Origin: Clostridiales bacterium
GTDB lineage: Bacteria > Bacillota > Clostridia > Saccharofermentanales > Saccharofermentanaceae
Reading direction: 5' to 3'
DNA: 64,000 bases
NCBI GenBank assembly: GCA_017427465.1
Contig: JAFRST010000053.1
Coordinates: 1-64,000 of the forward strand
This document shows positions 1 to 8,792 of this stretch, piece by piece (position 1 is the stretch's first letter; every line of letters starts with the position of its first letter). A model generated the notes under the pieces. The model was given only the letters and a program-made list of their open reading frames with translations, had not been told where the DNA came from and did not search any database. A program made the position numbers and the translations under genes.

Positions 1-138
1 GGCGCCATAAGTAATTTTTTGAGCTACGCCCTTCTTGCCGTCCAACATGATGTTGTTGATAAGCTTACTTACTACAACGTCATTGTAGACAGGATCCGGA
101 AGAACCGTTCTCTTTGGGGTATTGCCTTTTCTTGGCAC
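1..138 (-). CDS. rpsG: 30S ribosomal protein S7, 3' end cut by window
   Basis: Small-subunit protein that nucleates assembly of the 16S rRNA 3' major domain. The 46 residues visible begin [20 protein letters not shown], the conserved S7 N-terminus; the remainder lies beyond the left edge. The start codon is GTG at 138-136, preceded by an AGGAGGG ribosome site at 145-151. It lies downstream of rpsL on the same strand, the usual str operon order (rpsL-rpsG-fusA-tuf). Identification is secure from sequence and context. Confidence 0.95.
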   Translation of the reverse strand, partial: MPRKGNTPKRTVLPDPVYNDVVVSKLINNIMLDGKKGVAQKITYGA

Positions 139-144
139 TTTGCT

Positions 145-151
145 TCCCTCC
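145..151 (-). promoter_or_regulatory. rpsG ribosome binding site fixing a GTG start
   Basis: AGGAGGG read on the minus strand, 6 bases before the GTG. No ATG is available at the conserved N-terminus of S7, so this site decides the start. Confidence 0.8.
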
Positions 152-317
152 TAACATGATTATTAAAGTTTTACTGATCTAAAACTTGAAACCATAGGTA
201 CTCACGTTTCAGTTGTTCTTGTGGACCGTGTTAAGCGTCTCAGTCAGGCAATGTCCATATATGAACAATGTACTGATCACTTATGTCCAACCCCTGCGCG
301 AAAATTCTCACGCGGGA

Positions 318-746
318 TTACTTCTTAACCTTAGCAGCCTTCGGCTTCTTAGCGCCGTACTTAGATCTGCCCTGCTGACGGTCAGTAACGCCGGCTGTAT
401 CAAGTGTGCCTCTTACAATGTGATAACGAACACCAGGGAGGTCCTTAACACGTCCGCCTCTGATAAGTACAACAGAGTGCTCCTGAAGGTTGTGTCCGAT
501 TCCCGGAATGTAAGCAGTAACCTCGTAGCCATTTGTAAGACGAACTCTTGCTACCTTACGAAGAGCTGAATTAGGCTTCTTAGGTGTTGTTGTCTTAACA
601 ACTGTGCAAACGCCGCGCTTTTGAGGCGAATCAAGATTTGTCTGCTTGTTTCTGATGGTATTCATCGAGAACTGCAAAGCCGGTGAGGCAGACTTGAATG
701 TCTTTGACTGTCTGCCGGACTTAACCAATTGATTGAACGTTGGCAT
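318..746 (-). CDS. rpsL: 30S ribosomal protein S12
   Basis: Decoding-centre protein of the small subunit, 142 residues starting [12 protein letters not shown]. An upstream in-frame ATG at 809 is rejected because the family starts at MPT and a GAAAGGAG site lies just before 746. It has the Firmicutes insertion before PQKRGVCT. The decoding loops [13 protein letters not shown] and [10 protein letters not shown] carry the lysines (K57 in the first loop) found in streptomycin-sensitive bacteria, so no resistance substitution is visible. First gene of the str operon, read leftward, 179 bp before rpsG, from the promoter at 813-841. Confidence 0.97.
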   Translation of the reverse strand: MPTFNQLVKSGRQSKTFKSASPALQFSMNTIRNKQTNLDSPQKRGVCTVVKTTTPKKPNSALRKVARVRLTNGYEVTAYIPGIGHNLQEHSVVLIRGGRVKDLPGVRYHIVRGTLDTAGVTDRQQGRSKYGAKKPKAAKVKK

Positions 747-812
747 CAATACATCTCCTTTCTTAATTTTTACGCGCAAATATGAGCACAAAGTCCCCTT
801 TGCGAGCAATTA

Positions 813-841
813 AGTATACACCCGTGTTTTTGGAATGTAAA
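813..841 (-). promoter_or_regulatory. Sigma-A promoter of the str operon
   Basis: Minus strand TTTACA at 841-836, a 17-bp spacer, and TATACT at 818-813, about 70 bp upstream of the rpsL start. Near consensus with ideal spacing, as expected for ribosomal protein genes. Confidence 0.8.
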
Positions 842-889
842 CCGCTATTTTTCGAAGTTCTGAGGGCAGTCAGCCGGTCAATTTCCTTG

Positions 890-1612
890 TTACCTGCTGT
901 AGACACCCGTCATAAGCTCTTTTATGTATGCTTCCTTGTTCGGCAGTCCGGGGCAGTCTTCAGCTATCTTAACGGCAAGGTCCTTGTCGTACGGAATGCT
1001 TAAGAAAGAGAAGTTTATAGGCGCCTCTTCTTCCGAATCAAGCTCTCCTTCGATCAAAAGCGCATGGCATCTAGTAACGCCAAGGGGGTTGCCCACGCTT
1101 CCGGTGTTTACCGCATATCCCATATCAAAGGCGCGGAGATACGGCGTGTGGCAGTCCGCGCAGATAAAGCCCCCGTGGACCTTTCCTTTGGTATCGGTAA
1201 ATCCGGGGCGGAACTCATTAATGGTCAGATACGTGTGATAGTTGTCATCGACCGGTCTTCCGTGAAAAAGCCTGAAATTTATGCCGCTTATGAGGATCTC
1301 GTCTTCAAGGGGGAGAGACTCAAGCCAGGCCATTCTCTCCTTGCCGATCTGCTCCCAGAAAAATGACATGCCGTTCCATTCCGGAGGGCAGTTCCTGGAC
1401 AATTCGCCTATGAAAAGATCCCAGTTTCCTGCCAGAAATTTATCGCAGTGGTCCCGGACCCAATCTAAAGTCTTGTCGCTTTCAGGGCCCTTTCCTACCG
1501 CATCGCCCAGAAACCATATAAGATCGGGCTTAATCTTATCGATCTCCTTTTCCAGCGCAAGCGTTGCAGGCATATTTCCGTGCAGATCTGCTAAAAACAA
1601 AATTCTCGACAT
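890..1612 (-). CDS. Metallophosphoesterase family protein
   Basis: Calcineurin-like phosphoesterase of the compact YfcE/MJ0936 type, 240 residues. Metal-binding motifs are visible in order: LADLHGN (D9, H11), GDAVGKG (D37), GNWD (N63, a variant of GNHD), an FHGRP histidine, and CADCHTPY in place of GHTH. The start at 1612 is chosen because AGAAGGA precedes that ATG and LADLHGN follows within 13 residues; the longer frame to 1651 adds only an unlikely hydrophilic tail. Substrate is unknown; relatives cleave phosphodiesters or phosphomonoesters. It lies upstream of rpsL on the same strand but is separated by the rpsL promoter. Confidence 0.8.
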   Translation of the reverse strand: MSRILFLADLHGNMPATLALEKEIDKIKPDLIWFLGDAVGKGPESDKTLDWVRDHCDKFLAGNWDLFIGELSRNCPPEWNGMSFFWEQIGKERMAWLESLPLEDEILISGINFRLFHGRPVDDNYHTYLTINEFRPGFTDTKGKVHGGFICADCHTPYLRAFDMGYAVNTGSVGNPLGVTRCHALLIEGELDSEEEAPINFSFLSIPYDKDLAVKIAEDCPGLPNKEAYIKELMTGVYSR

Positions 1613-1700
1613 GTTAATTCCTTCTTCCTGGTTTTCGGGCGGGTTTGACAATAATACAAAAAAAGCATGAAAAATTGAACACTAAGCCGAAAAAATCTTA

Positions 1701-1729
1701 TTCACAACTTGGGACAAACCCTATATACT
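1701..1729 (+). promoter_or_regulatory. Probable promoter of the oxaloacetate decarboxylase operon
   Basis: TTCACA at 1701-1706, a 17-bp spacer, and TATACT at 1724-1729, about 40 bp before the oadA start. Good spacing, moderate -35. Confidence 0.65.
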
Positions 1730-1768
1730 TACTAAGGTTATTTTTTAATTACAAGGAGCGTGACTTCA

Positions 1769-3154
1769 ATGAAAGTAAAAATCACAGAAACCGTGCTGCG
1801 TGACTCACAGCAGTCTTTGATCGCAACACGTATGCCGTTCTCCGATTTCGAGGGCATCCTTGAGACTTTGGACAACGCCGGCTACTACTCACTCGAGTGC
1901 TGGGGCGGCGCAACCTTCGACTCATGCCTCAGATATCTGGACGAGGATCCGTGGGAGAGATTAAGAAAGATCAAGGCAGTCTGCAAGAAGACTCCCTTAC
2001 AGATGCTCATCCGCGGTCAGAACATTTTAGGATACAAGCACTATCCCGATGACGTCGTCAGACTCTTCTGCCGCAAGGCTGCAGAGAACGGTATGGATAT
2101 CTTCCGTATCTTCGACGCTCTCAATGATTTCCGCAACATTGAAGTCTGCATTGACGAGGTAAAGAAGTGCGGCAAGCATGCACAGGGCTGCATCTGCTAC
2201 ACAACTTCACCCGTACATACAATCGAGAAGTACGTTGAAATGTGCAAAGAGCTTGAAGGCATGGGCGTTGACTCCATCGCAATCAAGGACATGGCAGGCA
2301 TCTGCTCACCTAAGGAGGCATACGACCTCATTAAGGCTATCAAGGATGCCAAGATCAAGGTACCTCTCTTCTTCCACACACACCACACAACAGGCATGGG
2401 TCCAATGACTCTCTTGAAGGCCGTTGAGGCAGGTGTTGACGGAATCGACTGTGCTATCTCCACAATGGCAGGCGGCACATCACAGCCCGCTACTGAGACC
2501 ATGGCATTCACTCTCGGCCAGTTCGGTTATGACTCCGGCCTCGACATGGATAAGCTCAAGGAGATCGCTGATTTCTTCGTACCCGTCAGAAAGAAGTTCC
2601 TTGACAACGGTACACTCAATCCTACAGTCATGGGCATCAAGGCTGACATCCTTAAGTATCAGGTTCCGGGCGGAATGCTCTCCAACATGATCGCTAACCT
2701 TAAGGACATGCACGCTCTCGACAAGTTCGACGAAGCTCTGGCTGAGATCCCTGCAGTACGTAAGGACATGGGTTATCCCCCGCTTGTTACGCCTCTTTCA
2801 CAGATGGTCGGTAACCAGGCAGTCCAGAACGTCCTTTTGGGCGAGAGATATAAGAACATCTCCAAGGAAATCAAGGCTTACCTCCGTGGCGAATACGGCC
2901 GTGCACCGGGCGAAGTTAACCAGGAACTCATCGACAGATGCTGGAAGCCTGAAGAACTCGTTCAGGGCAGATATGCTGATTCCCTTGAGCCCGTTTTCGA
3001 GAAGACAAAGAAGGAACTTGGCGACAAGGCAAGATCCGACGAAGACGTTCTCTCTTACATCGCTTTCCCTCAGGTTGCAGAGAAGTTCTTTGCTGCACGT
3101 GAAGAGAAAGAATCCAACACAGTTAACTACACCATCGAGAAGAAGGAGGATTAA
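1769..3154 (+). CDS. oadA: Oxaloacetate decarboxylase alpha subunit (carboxyltransferase)
   Basis: Cytoplasmic carboxyltransferase that moves CO2 from oxaloacetate to biotin. 461 residues: a DRE-TIM barrel with TVLRDSQQS near the N-terminus, KDMAG, and the metal-binding HTHHTTG, followed by the conserved post-barrel domain. It ends before a biotin domain; biotin is on a separate protein two genes downstream. The ATG at 1769 is preferred over the GTG at 1760 because AAGGAG at 1753-1758 is 10 bases from the former and almost touches the latter. First gene of a four-gene operon. The 5S subunit of transcarboxylase is the main alternative, but the neighbouring beta subunit argues for the decarboxylase pump. 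Confidence 0.93.
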   Translation: MKVKITETVLRDSQQSLIATRMPFSDFEGILETLDNAGYYSLECWGGATFDSCLRYLDEDPWERLRKIKAVCKKTPLQMLIRGQNILGYKHYPDDVVRLFCRKAAENGMDIFRIFDALNDFRNIEVCIDEVKKCGKHAQGCICYTTSPVHTIEKYVEMCKELEGMGVDSIAIKDMAGICSPKEAYDLIKAIKDAKIKVPLFFHTHHTTGMGPMTLLKAVEAGVDGIDCAISTMAGGTSQPATETMAFTLGQFGYDSGLDMDKLKEIADFFVPVRKKFLDNGTLNPTVMGIKADILKYQVPGGMLSNMIANLKDMHALDKFDEALAEIPAVRKDMGYPPLVTPLSQMVGNQAVQNVLLGERYKNISKEIKAYLRGEYGRAPGEVNQELIDRCWKPEELVQGRYADSLEPVFEKTKKELGDKARSDEDVLSYIAFPQVAEKFFAAREEKESNTVNYTIEKKED

Positions 3155-3156
3155 TA

Positions 3157-3531
3157 ATGAATTCTACTATTCAGTTGGCTATTGAACGCGGACAGAAACT
3201 CACGACCGCAGAGATGTTCATGAATGCCGGCATCGTAATCCTCGTTGTCTTCGCTGTGCTCCTGTTGATGTACATCCTGATCTCACTTTCAGGCAAGATC
3301 ATCCAGGCGATCACCAGCATAGGCAAGAAAGCCGAGCCTGCGAAGGCAGCACCTGCTGCCGCAGCACCCGCTGCTGCCGCTCCCGAAGAAGAGTTCTCTT
3401 CCGGAACATTGAAGCTCAAGGACTGTGACGAGAAGACAGCTGCCATGATCATGGCAATCGTCGCTGATGACACAGGAATCCCGCTCAACGAGCTCGTATT
3501 CAAGTCCATCAAGCTTGTCGAAAAGAAGTAA
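3157..3531 (+). CDS. OadG-like small membrane subunit
   Basis: 124 residues with one membrane segment around residues 24-46, then a short Ala/Pro-rich linker, then a small acidic C-terminal domain. Position between oadA and the biotin carrier, one transmembrane helix and length match the gamma (delta in related complexes) subunit that tethers the carboxyltransferase to the membrane pump. Starts 2 bp after the oadA stop, so translation is probably coupled. Primary sequence is poorly conserved in this family, so the call rests largely on context. Confidence 0.75.
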   Translation: MNSTIQLAIERGQKLTTAEMFMNAGIVILVVFAVLLLMYILISLSGKIIQAITSIGKKAEPAKAAPAAAAPAAAAPEEEFSSGTLKLKDCDEKTAAMIMAIVADDTGIPLNELVFKSIKLVEKK

Positions 3532-3543
3532 AGGAGAAACCCC

Positions 3544-3942
3544 ATGATTTATAACGTAACAATCAACGATAAAGTATATGAGGTAGAAGTTGAGAAAGGC
3601 AAAGCCAATCTCATCAGGACAACAGCCGTAGCTGCTGCTCCTGCTGCCGCACCTGCTCCTGCAGCTGCACCCGCTGCAGCTCCCGCTCCTGCCGCTCCCG
3701 CAGCACCCGCTGCCACAGCAGCCGCAGGCACAACACCCGTTAACTCACCTATGCCCGGTACGATCCTTGACATTAAGGTCGCTGTCGGCCAGGCAGTTAA
3801 GGAAGGCGAGCTCGTCTGCATCCTCGAAGCTATGAAGATGGAGAACGAGATCTATGCACCTTGCGCAGGTTCTATTGCCCAGGTCCTCGTAACAAAGGGC
3901 CAGTCCGTAGACACCGGCACACCCTTGGTATCTATTTCTTAA
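3544..3942 (+). CDS. Biotin carboxyl carrier protein of the decarboxylase
   Basis: 132 residues: a short N-terminal strand region, a flexible linker made almost only of Ala and Pro (about residues 29-64), and a C-terminal biotinyl domain with the EAMKMEN motif (biotinylated K98 by count). It shuttles carboxyl groups from the alpha subunit to the beta-subunit pump. Preceded by AAAGGAGAAA and 12 bp after the OadG-like gene. The related methylmalonyl-CoA and glutaconyl-CoA decarboxylases use a similar subunit, but the alpha subunit here fixes the substrate class. Confidence 0.9.
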   Translation: MIYNVTINDKVYEVEVEKGKANLIRTTAVAAAPAAAPAPAAAPAAAPAPAAPAAPAATAAAGTTPVNSPMPGTILDIKVAVGQAVKEGELVCILEAMKMENEIYAPCAGSIAQVLVTKGQSVDTGTPLVSIS

Positions 3943-3958
3943 TCGGGGGTAGAGGGTA

Positions 3959-5152
3959 ATGATTGAAGTATTAAAAAATCTGTGGGAGTCATCAGGCATT
4001 GCCACAATGACGTGGCAGCAGGGCGTTATGATCGCTGTCTCGTTCCTCCTGTTGTACCTCGCAATCAAAAAGCAGTTTGAGCCTTTGCTCTTACTCCCTA
4101 TCGCATTCGGTATGCTCCTCACCAACCTTCCCTGGGTCGGCGGCGGAATCTTCCACCCCGAGTGGTTTGACGGTGAGATCAATTGGGCTGCATTAGGCGG
4201 CAACTATCACGATGCTGCCGGCAACCACATCGATCCGGGTCTTTTCGACTTCCTGTACATCGGCGTTAAGATGGACATCTTCCCCTGCCTCATCTTCATG
4301 GCAGTCGGCGCTATGACAGACTTCGGACCCCTGATCTCCAGACCTTCGTCCTTCTTCATGGGCGCAGGCGCTCAGTTCGGTATCTCCGCTGCATTCGTTC
4401 TCGCCTGCCTCTTCGGATTTGATCCCCAGGGCGCAGCTTCCATCGGAATCATCGGCGGTGCTGACGGCCCGACAGCTATCTACCTCACATCCAAGCTCGC
4501 TCCTGAGCTTTTGGGCGCTATCGCTATCGCAGCATATTCATACATGGCCCTGATCCCTATGATCCAGCCGCCTATCATGAAGCTCTTCACATCAAAGAAG
4601 ATGCGTAAGGTAAAGATGGAACAGGCAAGACCTGTATCAAAGACAGAGAAGATCTGCTTCCCTATCATCGTTACAGTAGTCTGCGTTCTCATCCTCCCTT
4701 CAGTTGCGCCTCTCCTGGGCTGCCTCATGCTCGGTAACCTCTTCAGAGAGTCCGGCGTTACAGACCGTCTCTCCGACACAGCTCAGAACGCTATGTGCAA
4801 CATCGTAACGATCATGCTCGGAACATCCGTCGGTGCTACAGCAGTCGGCGCAAGATTCCTCAAGCTCGAGACACTCATGATCATCGGTATCGGCCTCCTC
4901 GCATTCGCTTTTGCTACAGTCGGAGGCCTCCTGATCGGCGATCTCATGTATGTCCTCTCCAAGGGCAAGATCAATCCGCTCATCGGCGCAGCAGGCGTAT
5001 CCGCCGTTCCTATGGCAGCACGTGTTGCTTCCAAGGTCGGCCAGAAGGAGAACCCTTCCAACTTCCTGCTCATGCACGCCATGGGTCCGAACGTTGCAGG
5101 CGTTATCGGTTCAGCTGTTGCTGCCGGCATCCTGCTCACGCTCTTCGGTTAA
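3959..5152 (+). CDS. oadB: Sodium-pumping decarboxylase beta subunit
   Basis: 397-residue polytopic membrane protein that decarboxylates carboxybiotin and exports Na+. It has about ten hydrophobic segments and the family signature GGADGPTAIY near residue 165. Starts 16 bp after the biotin carrier gene with GGGTAGAGGG upstream, so it is the last gene of the operon, followed by a terminator at 5183. With the other three genes it makes a complete membrane-bound oxaloacetate decarboxylase giving pyruvate, CO2 and a sodium gradient in an anaerobe. Confidence 0.93.
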   Translation: MIEVLKNLWESSGIATMTWQQGVMIAVSFLLLYLAIKKQFEPLLLLPIAFGMLLTNLPWVGGGIFHPEWFDGEINWAALGGNYHDAAGNHIDPGLFDFLYIGVKMDIFPCLIFMAVGAMTDFGPLISRPSSFFMGAGAQFGISAAFVLACLFGFDPQGAASIGIIGGADGPTAIYLTSKLAPELLGAIAIAAYSYMALIPMIQPPIMKLFTSKKMRKVKMEQARPVSKTEKICFPIIVTVVCVLILPSVAPLLGCLMLGNLFRESGVTDRLSDTAQNAMCNIVTIMLGTSVGATAVGARFLKLETLMIIGIGLLAFAFATVGGLLIGDLMYVLSKGKINPLIGAAGVSAVPMAARVASKVGQKENPSNFLLMHAMGPNVAGVIGSAVAAGILLTLFG

Positions 5153-5182
5153 GGATAAATAATTAATTAAATAACCAACCCA

Positions 5183-5213
5183 AAAACCCTCAAAGCACAG
5201 CTTTGGGGGTTTT
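5183..5213 (+). terminator. Intrinsic terminator of the oad operon
   Basis: A 13-bp stem (5183-5195 with 5201-5213, one G-T pair) with a 5-base loop, ending in T residues, 31 bp after the oadB stop. Confidence 0.85.
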
Positions 5214-5224
5214 ACTTTGCCTGT

Positions 5225-5304
5225 AGCACTTTGCTCGGGCGCTGCCTTTCAAGGGACGCTTTGCTCTCCTTACAGTTGCCCTTGACTGCCCGCCCGCTCG
5301 TGCT
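5225..5304. repeat. GC-rich fold-back left of the large palindrome
   Basis: AGCAC and CGGGCG on the left arm pair with CGCCCG and GTGCT on the right arm, about 80 bp overall with imperfect inner pairing. Open frames across it show no recognisable protein. Function unknown. Confidence 0.45.
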
Positions 5305-5362
5305 GTTTGGTGTCTAAGAGGTGTAAGGCACCTCCTTGCATTACCATGCCGGATATAAATAC

Positions 5363-5688
5363 TTTTATTCCTTAATTTCGTGTAGATTTTTTGCAGGCTT
5401 TTTGCGGGTGCTTGTCGCATATTTTGTAAGCTTTTGTCGGAACTTGTATGACTTTCAGAACTTTGTATTAAACCTTTTGTGATTTCCTGTATGTTTTCCT
5501 TCCGTATTTGTCGTATGCAATACCGGATGCCATAACCGACAAACATACAAAGTGTTCACACAAGATCTCATACAAGGTTTTACTAAAAAGCGACAATTGC
5601 AGACAGAGTTCAGACAAAACCATACAAGAAAACCTGCAAACGCATCTGAAAGACCGACAAATAACCGACAAGAAATTAAGGAATAAAA
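5363..5688. repeat. 326-bp fold-back element with 17-bp perfect terminal inverted repeats
   Basis: TTTTATTCCTTAATTTC at 5363-5379 is exactly reversed at 5672-5688. In the left half, words of the form TTGTNNG or TTGCNGG recur at about 10-bp steps (5391, 5402, 5412, 5424, 5434, 5444, 5463 and more). In the right half similar words recur on the opposite strand, so the arrays converge on a centre near 5525. I see no convincing gene here. It may be a MITE-like element or a protein-binding array. No clear target duplication is visible. Confidence 0.6.
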
Positions 5689-5756
5689 CTACTAATGATC
5701 GGCGGCATTCATCGTCATATGAGAGTCCTGTGAATGCCGGCTCTTGAACAGAAAAA

Positions 5757-5842
5757 AGCGCCTGCAAGCGTTCGGTTAAGGCCGGCCAGAAGAAGGCCCG
5801 GCGGGAGCGTGCCTTGACGGTACAGCGCAAAGCAGGTGCTAT
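5757..5842. repeat. GC-rich fold-back right of the large palindrome
   Basis: AGCGCCTGC near the left end pairs with GCAGGTGCT near the right end, enclosing a GC-rich loop region. With the left hairpin it brackets the 326-bp element. No gene is seen. Confidence 0.4.
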
Positions 5843-5853
5843 AAACATGCAGT

Positions 5854-5887
5854 AAAAAACCCCTCCGGAAAGGATCTTCCGAAGGGG
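5854..5887 (-). terminator. Intrinsic terminator of the flotillin gene
   Basis: Minus-strand 11-bp stem with one mismatch (5887-5877 with 5870-5860) followed by six T residues, 29 bp after the flotillin stop. Confidence 0.8.
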
Positions 5888-5915
5888 CAAAACATTTTAC
5901 GTATCAGATTTCAGA

Positions 5916-7559
5916 TCAATCTTCTGTCGTCGGTGCCTCAGGGGCTGTACCGCTTACTGTATTGTCTGCTTCGCCTGTTGAGAGGTTTACTGTGGAAACG
6001 TTCTCAAGGCCGTTGATCGTGATGTTCTTGTTGACCTTAGCGTCATAGGTGTTAGCCTTCATGATCTCTCTGATGTCGATTCCCGTAGCTTCCTTGACGG
6101 ATTCGATCGTCTTGGCAAGTACGGTAGGTACATAAGATCCCATGTTGCTTACTCCGGTCTCGTTGCCGTTGCCGGAATCGATAATTGTTACCTTATCGAT
6201 CGTGGACAGAGGCTTAGCGATCTCAGCTGCCATTTCAGGAAGTGCCTTAACGATCATTTCCATCATAGCTGCCTGGCCGTACTTCTTCATAGCTTCAGCC
6301 TTCTTATCGATAGCTTCTGCCTCAGCTAAACCCTTTGCTGCGATTGCTTCAGCTTCAGCTTTACCCTTTGCTGCGATGGCATCAGCTTCTGCCTTACCCT
6401 TTGCAGCGATGGCATTTGCTTCCTGCTGTCTTGCGAACAATTCAGCTTCTGCCTGAGCCTTTCTGGCGTCAGCTTCCTTCTGCTTTGCGAAAAGGTCTGC
6501 CTCAGCCTGAATCTTCTTGACTTCCTGCTGCTTCTCGAGTTCGAACTTCTCAGCTTCAGCTTTTCTCTGTCTCTCATAGAGAGATGCGTCTGCTGCCTGC
6601 TGCTTTGCGAACTTCTCAGCTTCTGCCTTCTTCTTGACTTCAGCATCGAGAGCCTGCTCTTTAACTTCAGCTTCCTTTCTCTTGAGGTCGACTTCCTTCT
6701 CCTGACGTGCGATGTCGGCGTTGGTCTTTGTGACCTCGATGGTCTTACGCTGATTCTCTTTCTGGATCTCGTAAGCTGCGTCTGCCTCAGCCTGCTTTGA
6801 GTCTTCGACTGTCTTGAGCTCAGCTCTCTTGATAGCGAGTTCATTCTGCTTAACGGCGATCTCTGTGTCAGCTGCGACCTTAGCGTCGTTTGCTTCCTTC
6901 TGAGCCTGAGCCTGAGCGATAGCTACGTCTCTGTCAGCCTGAGCCTTTGCGATCGAAGCGTCCTTCTGGATCTTAGCCATGTTGTCCTGACCAAGAGCGT
7001 TGATGAGATCCTTCTCGTCTGTTACGTGCTGAACGTTGCAGGAGATGATCTCGATACCGAGACGCTTCATGTCTTCCTGAGCCTTCTGCTGAACCTCGTC
7101 ACCGAACTTCTTTCTGTCGTTGCAGAGGTCCTTCAAAGTGATCGTACCGATGATCTCTCTCATGTTACCCTGGAGGGAATCAACGAGTGAATCTGCGATC
7201 TGCTGTTCTCTCATGTTGAGGAAGTTCTTCATGGCGAGCTTAACGCCTTCACCTTCGCTCATCACTCTTACCTTAGCGACTGCGTCGATGTTGACACCGA
7301 TGAAGTCTGCTGTAGGTACGTAACCATCTGTCTTGATGTCGATCGAGATCTGCTTGATGAGGAGCTCGTCCTTTCTCTCGAAGAAGGGCATCTTGAGTCC
7401 TGCTCTACCGATCAAAATCTTAGGGTTCCTACGAAGACCTGAGATGATGTAAGCCTTGTCCGGCGGTGCCTTTACGTAGCTGCAGATAATGATGATGATA
7501 ACTATTACAGCGACAATGGCTGCTACAATGACTGGCCATGTGAATAATACTTCCGGCAT
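5916..7559 (-). CDS. Flotillin family membrane scaffold protein
   Basis: 547 residues: an N-terminal membrane segment (about 8-28), an SPFH/PHB domain to about residue 200, a long Ala/Glu/Lys-rich coiled coil with repeats such as AIAAKGKAEAEA up to about 440, and a C-terminal assembly region. This matches flotillins (FloT/YuaG, YqiK type) that organise membrane microdomains. Start supported by GGAGGATAAGGAA. The usual NfeD-like partner is absent here; the gene appears to stand alone, with its own promoter (7639-7666) and terminator. Confidence 0.9.
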   Translation of the reverse strand: MPEVLFTWPVIVAAIVAVIVIIIIICSYVKAPPDKAYIISGLRRNPKILIGRAGLKMPFFERKDELLIKQISIDIKTDGYVPTADFIGVNIDAVAKVRVMSEGEGVKLAMKNFLNMREQQIADSLVDSLQGNMREIIGTITLKDLCNDRKKFGDEVQQKAQEDMKRLGIEIISCNVQHVTDEKDLINALGQDNMAKIQKDASIAKAQADRDVAIAQAQAQKEANDAKVAADTEIAVKQNELAIKRAELKTVEDSKQAEADAAYEIQKENQRKTIEVTKTNADIARQEKEVDLKRKEAEVKEQALDAEVKKKAEAEKFAKQQAADASLYERQRKAEAEKFELEKQQEVKKIQAEADLFAKQKEADARKAQAEAELFARQQEANAIAAKGKAEADAIAAKGKAEAEAIAAKGLAEAEAIDKKAEAMKKYGQAAMMEMIVKALPEMAAEIAKPLSTIDKVTIIDSGNGNETGVSNMGSYVPTVLAKTIESVKEATGIDIREIMKANTYDAKVNKNITINGLENVSTVNLSTGEADNTVSGTAPEAPTTED

Positions 7560-7638
7560 TTCCTTATCCTCCTATTTCTTAAAAAACCCCACACCGAATC
7601 TGTTACGGTACGGGGATGCATAAGATATTGCTAAAGAT

Positions 7639-7666
7639 ATTTTACAATATGGGACCCCCCGGTCAA
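7639..7666 (-). promoter_or_regulatory. Probable flotillin promoter
   Basis: Minus strand TTGACC (7666-7661), a 16-bp spacer and TAAAAT (7644-7639), 80 bp before the start codon. The rest of the 7560-7866 gap holds this promoter and the terminator at 7811; the 86-codon frame across it has no family features and no clear ribosome site. Confidence 0.6.
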
Positions 7667-7810
7667 GAAAAATCGTATCTGCCGAAATCCGATTTGTATA
7701 TTTGAATAATTCGGAATATTCCCGGTTGTGCGGGTTTAATATTTTTACACAAATCCGTAAAACCCCGGGAGCTGTGATGCAACTATAGAAGGCTTTTCGG
7801 GGAATCAAAG

Positions 7811-7838
7811 AAAAACCCGCCTTAAGATCCAAGGCGGG
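7811..7838 (-). terminator. Terminator of the hemolysin III family gene
   Basis: Minus-strand stem CCCGCCTT / AAGGCGGG with a 7-base loop followed by five T residues, 29 bp past the stop at 7867. Confidence 0.85.
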
Positions 7839-7866
7839 CGAATTGTTCCTTATATTAAGTAATATA

Positions 7867-8691
7867 TTAACCGAAGAAATATACGAATCCCAGTACGTGG
7901 AGCACGAGTCCTGCGAGGATGAAGAAGTGCCATACCATATGGGAGAACTTGAATCTTCTCTTGGAGGGCGCGAAAAAGATTCCTACCGTGTAAACGATCG
8001 CGCCGGACAAAAGGAGCCAGAAGCAAAGTGTTGTCGTGTTCTGGTAGAACTCAACGATCCTGAATATGATCGCCCAGCCCATTGCCGCATAGATAAAGTA
8101 CGTGAATGCCTTGCCGACCTTGGTGTGGTAAGCAAGAGCGGTTACGAGCACGCCTGCGACAGCCATTGCAGCTTCAAGAGCCCAGAGGACTGCGCCGGAT
8201 ACCGTACCGAGGAGATTAATGCAGATCGGAGTATATGCGCCAAGGATCGCGAAGTAAGCTACGCTTCTGTTGACCTTGTTCATGATCCTCTTGTGAGGTG
8301 TGCCGTGCTTCATGAAGTGATAGATCGTGGACATGAGCAAAGCGAGAATGAGGGTGATGATGAATGCCGATCTTCCGATGACGGTCATGACCACCATGCC
8401 CTGTGAGGCACCTTCTGCTGCGGAAGCGGTCTGATATGCGGTGATGGCAGCGAAAGGCAGAAGTCCTAACAGGTAAAGCGCAGGTACACCGGCCGTAAGT
8501 GAGTTTCCGACTTCTTCGCCGAATGTCTCGTAGGTCTTATGAAGACCTCTTTTGACTGCCTGCTTTGAGCTCTCAAACCAGGTAAGTTCCTTCAAACCTT
8601 CTTCGAGCGGGTCTTCACCGGTTGTAGCGGCATGCTTCTTATCGGAACTGCTCGCAAGCAAGGTCTTCCAATATTTCTTATTCTTAGCCAT
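7867..8691 (-). CDS. Hemolysin III / PAQR family membrane protein
   Basis: 274 residues: about 60 soluble N-terminal residues, then seven hydrophobic segments. The PAQR-type metal motifs are present: STIYHF in an early helix and HMVWH...LH near the C-terminus. The family is widespread (YqfA/hemolysin III); bacterial function is uncertain, with hydrolase or membrane-homeostasis roles proposed, and the hemolysin name is historical. Single gene with its own terminator. Confidence 0.85.
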   Translation of the reverse strand: MAKNKKYWKTLLASSSDKKHAATTGEDPLEEGLKELTWFESSKQAVKRGLHKTYETFGEEVGNSLTAGVPALYLLGLLPFAAITAYQTASAAEGASQGMVVMTVIGRSAFIITLILALLMSTIYHFMKHGTPHKRIMNKVNRSVAYFAILGAYTPICINLLGTVSGAVLWALEAAMAVAGVLVTALAYHTKVGKAFTYFIYAAMGWAIIFRIVEFYQNTTTLCFWLLLSGAIVYTVGIFFAPSKRRFKFSHMVWHFFILAGLVLHVLGFVYFFG

Positions 8692-8792
8692 TAATCCTAT
8701 TCTCCATACTATTTATCAACTGATACATTTTACAAGGTGCGGGGGTTGTTTTCAACCTAAACCGTTTACTCCCGGGCGCTATGCTGAAGGGC

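Noticed and set aside
5190..5890. Two minus-strand frames of 118 and 140 codons
   Set aside because: They run through the fold-back DNA and terminators, have biased composition, lack ribosome sites and match no family.
7572..7832. 86-codon minus-strand frame upstream of flotillin
   Set aside because: It covers the flotillin promoter and the neighbouring terminator and has no ribosome site or family features.
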